NCBI RefSeq assembly: GCF_002218005.2
Contig: NZ_AP018678.1
Span: forward strand, 930,001 to 994,000
Length of the DNA: 64,000 bases
Origin: Vibrio algivorus
GTDB lineage: Bacteria; Pseudomonadota; Gammaproteobacteria; Enterobacterales; Vibrionaceae
Direction: 5' to 3'
Shown here: in pieces, positions 60,854 through 64,000 of the stretch
Position numbering within the stretch: the stretch's first letter is position 1
Layout: every line of letters starts with the position of its first letter
The notes under the pieces: generated by a model
What the model was told of the DNA's origin: nothing
Seen by the model: the letters and a program-made list of their open reading frames with translations, nothing else
Database searches by the model: none
Made by a program: the position numbers and the translations under genes

Positions 60854-61677
60854 TAATCTTTCATCTGTACTTGAGCCGCTTGAATGCCCATTTGATAGCC
60901 GATATCAAGTCTTGCTCTATTTTTAGTTAAACGACCAACAGGGAAATTATCCGGCGGTGCAATCACATGGATAGTGCAATCTTCTGGCGGAGATTGAATA
61001 AACTTGATGCTGTTATTGTAGTTTTCGGCGCGTTTTAAAGCCGCTTCTGCAAGTTTAGGATTTTGAGCTAAAAACTTTCGGGTTAACCACGGCATTTTGG
61101 ATGGCTTTTTCTGATAACCAAGTGGCCGAGATAAAATCACTGTGATTTCTTTTGCCCCCATTTTATAAGCTTGTTCAACGGGAATAGAATCGGCAACACC
61201 CCCATCGGTCATCGGAATGCCATTAATCACTGGGTAATTACGGTAAGCTACGGGCACGGAACAAGAAGCTTTCAATAGCTCGACAATATTATCTGGCGTT
61301 GATTGAGTGTAGTGCGCTTGACCAGTATATATATCGGTCGTGACGACATACAGCGAGGTAGGTTGTTGGTGTAGTAGGTTAGTATCAATGGGAATTTCAT
61401 CAATCGTAATATCCCATAGCCAATCAAGATCAAGCCAGTGCCCACCGCGAGCAAAACGTTTGAAATTAATAAACTCAGGACGACAAGAGTAGTCGGTAAT
61501 CACATTATAGGTTCGGCGTTTTTGTTGAGATAACCACGATGCTAAACTGGTAGAGCCGGCTGAAACTCCGATACAAAAGTCAAATGGTTGGTAGTTACTG
61601 TCTATGAACTGATCCAAAACTCCCGCGGAAAAAATACCACGCATCGCGCCACCTTCAACAACTAATGCTTTTTGCAT
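60853..61677 (-). CDS. Patatin-like phospholipase
   Basis: A 274-residue lipid acyl hydrolase. Oxyanion-hole VVEGGAMRGIFSAGVLD near the start, nucleophile elbow GVSAGS (about residues 38-43), and catalytic Asp in DGGVADSIPVEQA. This is the patatin family, closest to YjjU-type proteins of bacteria. The ATG at 61677 has AGGA at 8-base spacing. Two upstream in-frame ATGs (61692, 61713) would add a tail with no homology. Confidence 0.87.
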   Translation of the reverse strand: MQKALVVEGGAMRGIFSAGVLDQFIDSNYQPFDFCIGVSAGSTSLASWLSQQKRRTYNVITDYSCRPEFINFKRFARGGHWLDLDWLWDITIDEIPIDTNLLHQQPTSLYVVTTDIYTGQAHYTQSTPDNIVELLKASCSVPVAYRNYPVINGIPMTDGGVADSIPVEQAYKMGAKEITVILSRPLGYQKKPSKMPWLTRKFLAQNPKLAEAALKRAENYNNSIKFIQSPPEDCTIHVIAPPDNFPVGRLTKNRARLDIGYQMGIQAAQVQMKD

Positions 61678-61746
61678 ACGCCCATCCTGCATAAAATATA
61701 TTTCAAAACTCAATCGCTATCAATGTAACCAAATATTTCACCAATA

Positions 61747-62013
61747 TATACCCAAGTAACTTCAAGATGCGAGTTTCAGCAAGAATAAAACAAGCTTTAG
61801 GCAAGGCAAATTGAATATGATCATAGTGATTCTATCTCTGTTCAATTTAACGTAGCATAGAGCTTGTTTTAACTTGCCCTTCGGGAGCTTCATCCAAACC
61901 TTTATGCGGCGTCAGATTGGTTTGAAAGGTGCTTACATTCCGTCGCCAATCTTCCTTGCCAAAAGATTTGGATGATAGCTCTGAATTCTGCATCTTGAAG
62001 TCACTTGGGTATA
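61747..62013. repeat. Family-A dispersed repeat, near-full copy (267 bp)
   Basis: TATACCCAAGTAACTTCAAG to CTTGAAGTCACTTGGGTATA; the same orientation as the 39469 copy and differing by a short internal deletion near CTTTATGCGGCG. Confidence 0.9.
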
Positions 62014-62081
62014 AACCTTGTAAAAAGTAAGAGATTATATTTTTTGGTGGTAGAATGAAGTAAATTTTACAGAGTTGAACC

Positions 62082-63194
62082 ATGAACAAAGTTTTTCAAT
62101 CTTTATCTGAACAGATGCGTATTACCGATCATGATATCGAACGCAGAAAAGTTTTTATGTCATTTACTAATAAGGACGTTTCTATACTGAAAGAGGCCAG
62201 TTCATGGATTACCTCCTTTATTCCAGAAATTGTTCGTCAGTTTTATGTGTTGCAGACAGGGATTCCTGAAATAGCATTGATTATTGGTGACCGGGAAACT
62301 TTAAATAACTTGCATAAAAGTATGCAAGTGTATGTGTGCGAGTTGTTTGAAGGGGAATATGATTTAACTTATGTCGAGAAACGCTTACGAATCGGTAAAG
62401 TTCATCATCGTATTGGCGTTAGCCCAAAGCTGTATTTATCTGGCATCAATCAACTTCAATTATTACTTGAAGATATTATTGACGGCAATGCTGAAGAAAA
62501 TGGTATGAACGCCAAAGATCTTAAGCGAGCAGTTCGTAAGTTAATGTATTTTGATAACCAATTTGTTTTTGATACCTATATATCGTCTTTGCAATTGGAA
62601 GTTGAATCAGTCAATCATCAGTTAGAAGACTATGCATCACGCCTAGAAGATACGGTTGCTGAGCGTACTAGAGAGTTAACGGAATTATCACAAAAAGATC
62701 CTTTAACGAATTTGTATAATCAACGTGCCTTTTATGAACATTTAGAGAAAGGAATGTCTCAAGTAGAGCGCGTTGGTGGTGCTTATTCCCTTCTTTATAT
62801 CGATGTGAATAAATTTAAAGCGATCAATGACATCAAAGGTCATAAAGTTGGTGATGAAATTTTAATTGCAGTTTCTAAGGCTATTTCATCGACTATTCGG
62901 AAGCAAGAAACGGCAGCACGTTATGGTGGTGATGAGTTTTGTATTTTATTACCGAATACCAAGGCAGAAAATCTAAGTTTCTACTGTGAACGTTTATTTG
63001 ATGCTTTTGATAAAATGAAGCCATTGGATGTCACGTTAAGCGTAGGTGGGGCAGAGATGTCACCAGCCGCTGGTTACAATATTGATGACTTGATTATTCG
63101 TGCTGATAAGCAAATGTATCTAGCGAAACAAAAAGCGCATACAACCGGTAAACATCAATTAAGAGTTGAAATTAAAACTTTAGAACAGGTATAA
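62082..63194 (+). CDS. Globin-coupled diguanylate cyclase
   Basis: A 370-residue cytosolic c-di-GMP synthase. N-terminal protoglobin-type heme domain (about 1-165): RLRIGKVHHRIGVSPKLY places the proximal haem His at H108 (pattern IGxxHxxIGxxPxxY). A coiled coil joins it to a GGDEF domain with intact RYGGDEF (GGDEF at 282-286). Five residues upstream, the inhibitory RxxD is RKQE, so product feedback may be weak. It probably senses O2 or NO, like DosC/HemDGC. Single gene. Confidence 0.9.
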   Translation: MNKVFQSLSEQMRITDHDIERRKVFMSFTNKDVSILKEASSWITSFIPEIVRQFYVLQTGIPEIALIIGDRETLNNLHKSMQVYVCELFEGEYDLTYVEKRLRIGKVHHRIGVSPKLYLSGINQLQLLLEDIIDGNAEENGMNAKDLKRAVRKLMYFDNQFVFDTYISSLQLEVESVNHQLEDYASRLEDTVAERTRELTELSQKDPLTNLYNQRAFYEHLEKGMSQVERVGGAYSLLYIDVNKFKAINDIKGHKVGDEILIAVSKAISSTIRKQETAARYGGDEFCILLPNTKAENLSFYCERLFDAFDKMKPLDVTLSVGGAEMSPAAGYNIDDLIIRADKQMYLAKQKAHTTGKHQLRVEIKTLEQV

Positions 63195-63297
63195 ATATTC
63201 CAATGTTACACTAATCAAAAAGTTATAACGCAGTTATCGAGCCTTTTAACAAGCAAGAATGAATAAATAATTAATGTAATTGGTATTATTACTTCGA

Positions 63298-63330
63298 AGC
63301 CAGAGCAAGTGAGTTGCTCTGGCTTTTTTG
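63298..63330. terminator. Bidirectional terminator
   Basis: 11-bp perfect stem AGCCAGAGCAA/TTGCTCTGGCT with a GTGAG loop and TTTTTT tail, between the converging cyclase gene and the MFS gene. Confidence 0.92.
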
Positions 63331-63346
63331 TTTTGGTGCGGAATGT

Positions 63347-64000
63347 TTAGAGTGACTTTGCTCCGCCATCTTGAACTTTTAAGATGGTTAAAAAAGCGAG
63401 AGCGGTGAGGATCAAAGAAGCCCAAAATACGGCTTGGAAACTATAAATGTCAGCAATAATACCGGCAAAAACACCTCCTAACACGCCTCCTGTTTTAATC
63501 GCATTAGAATATAATGTTGTGATTTGCCCCATCTTTTTAGGTTTTAAATCTTGGAAGTAGGAAATCCCGAGCGCTGCGGTCACGCCAATAAAAATACCGT
63601 TGAGAAATTGCAATAATACAAATCCGATATAGCTAGTATTTACAATGATACCGATATAAAACAGGCTACCCGCAAGTACGGCTGCTGAAATGATGTTCTT
63701 TTTGCCAAAACGCAGTGCATAACGACCAGATAGTAACATTATTGGGATCTCGATAAAGGCTGCGGTTCCCATCATTAAACCAGCAGCCGATGAATCTAAA
63801 TCCATCTCATGAGTTATGTATAACGGCATACTAATGATGTACATGTTGTTGGCGCAATACATAAATACGAATGACAGAGCCAACAGCAAAATATTTTTAT
63901 CACGCCAAATCGAGTCACTAGGGTCAAATTGGTTATGTTTCGGGGTAGGCTCAATTTGTGGCAAAGTAAAATGAGCGACTAAGCATAAAATAATAAACAT
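63347..64000 (-). CDS. MFS sugar-efflux transporter, SetA-like (5' end outside window)
   Basis: The C-terminal half of an MFS protein, about 217 residues visible, with six membrane helices. FVFMYCANNMYIISMPLYITHEMDL and LQFLNGIFIGVTAALGISYFQDLKP resemble the SetA/SetB sugar efflux family. The frame is open to the window edge, so the N-terminal half lies beyond base 64000; the ATG at 63998-64000 is an internal Met. Confidence 0.75.
   Translation of the reverse strand: MFIILCLVAHFTLPQIEPTPKHNQFDPSDSIWRDKNILLLALSFVFMYCANNMYIISMPLYITHEMDLDSSAAGLMMGTAAFIEIPIMLLSGRYALRFGKKNIISAAVLAGSLFYIGIIVNTSYIGFVLLQFLNGIFIGVTAALGISYFQDLKPKKMGQITTLYSNAIKTGGVLGGVFAGIIADIYSFQAVFWASLILTALAFLTILKVQDGGAKSL

Overview
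This 64 kb window looks like a chromosomal segment of a marine or halophilic gammaproteobacterium of the Vibrionaceae, most likely a Vibrio. The base for this is: a Vibrio-type secreted chitinase, a VexGH-like RND pump, tRNA-Tyr genes in tandem, Vibrio-like protein sequences throughout, and moderately AT-rich DNA. No phage, integrase, transposase or CRISPR array is visible. The mobile-looking content is short non-autonomous repeats: four ERIC elements and a second family of up to 285 bp with ERIC-like ends.

Layout. 1-2312: 5' part of a chitinase gene (minus strand, cut by the window edge). 2883-8690: oppABCDF peptide importer with a hairpin terminator after oppA. 8788-10673: a DUF1289/CWC protein, a glutathionyl-hydroquinone reductase and a LysM lipoprotein. 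10772-15607: Dcu C4-dicarboxylate carrier, 8-oxoguanine deaminase and an NCS2 purine permease. 16125-16572: three tRNA-Tyr genes in ~181 bp tandem units. 17053-21233: VexGH-like RND pump. 21430-25953: outer-membrane barrel, a cysteine-degradation-type PLP enzyme with its DecR-like regulator, tesB, ybaY and an alkyltransferase-like gene. 26085-28314: a periplasmic-sensor diguanylate cyclase and the SRP RNA. 28535-35340: a type I restriction-modification locus (hsdR, then three small genes, hsdM, hsdS).

35672-50081 is the most distinctive part: an arsenic and phosphate island. It holds arsR-acr3-arsD-arsA, a cysteine-rich permease with its own ArsR, a complete pstSCAB-phoU operon behind a candidate Pho box, a divergent gene that looks like a catalytically dead low-molecular-weight phosphatase/ArsC fold, and arsR-gapdh-phosphatase-arsJ. 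As read here, Pst would bring in phosphate (and arsenate). The GAPDH would turn arsenate into 1-arseno-3-phosphoglycerate, which ArsJ exports. Acr3 with ArsA and ArsD would remove arsenite. No classical arsC is present. The CDKN3-like phosphatase and the dead ArsC-like protein have no assigned role and are the best candidates for something undescribed.

50259-64000: GNAT acetyltransferase, a ParE/RelE toxin pseudogene with one nonsense codon next to a repeat, RlpA-like lipoprotein, YcxB-like protein, a second RND pump, YkgJ-type protein, msrA, a 31-residue membrane peptide, nfeD-qmcA, a 4HBT thioesterase, a patatin-like protein, a globin-coupled diguanylate cyclase and the 3' part of a SetA-like sugar exporter (cut by the window edge).

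All calls come from reading the sequence and recalled family knowledge; no database search was run.
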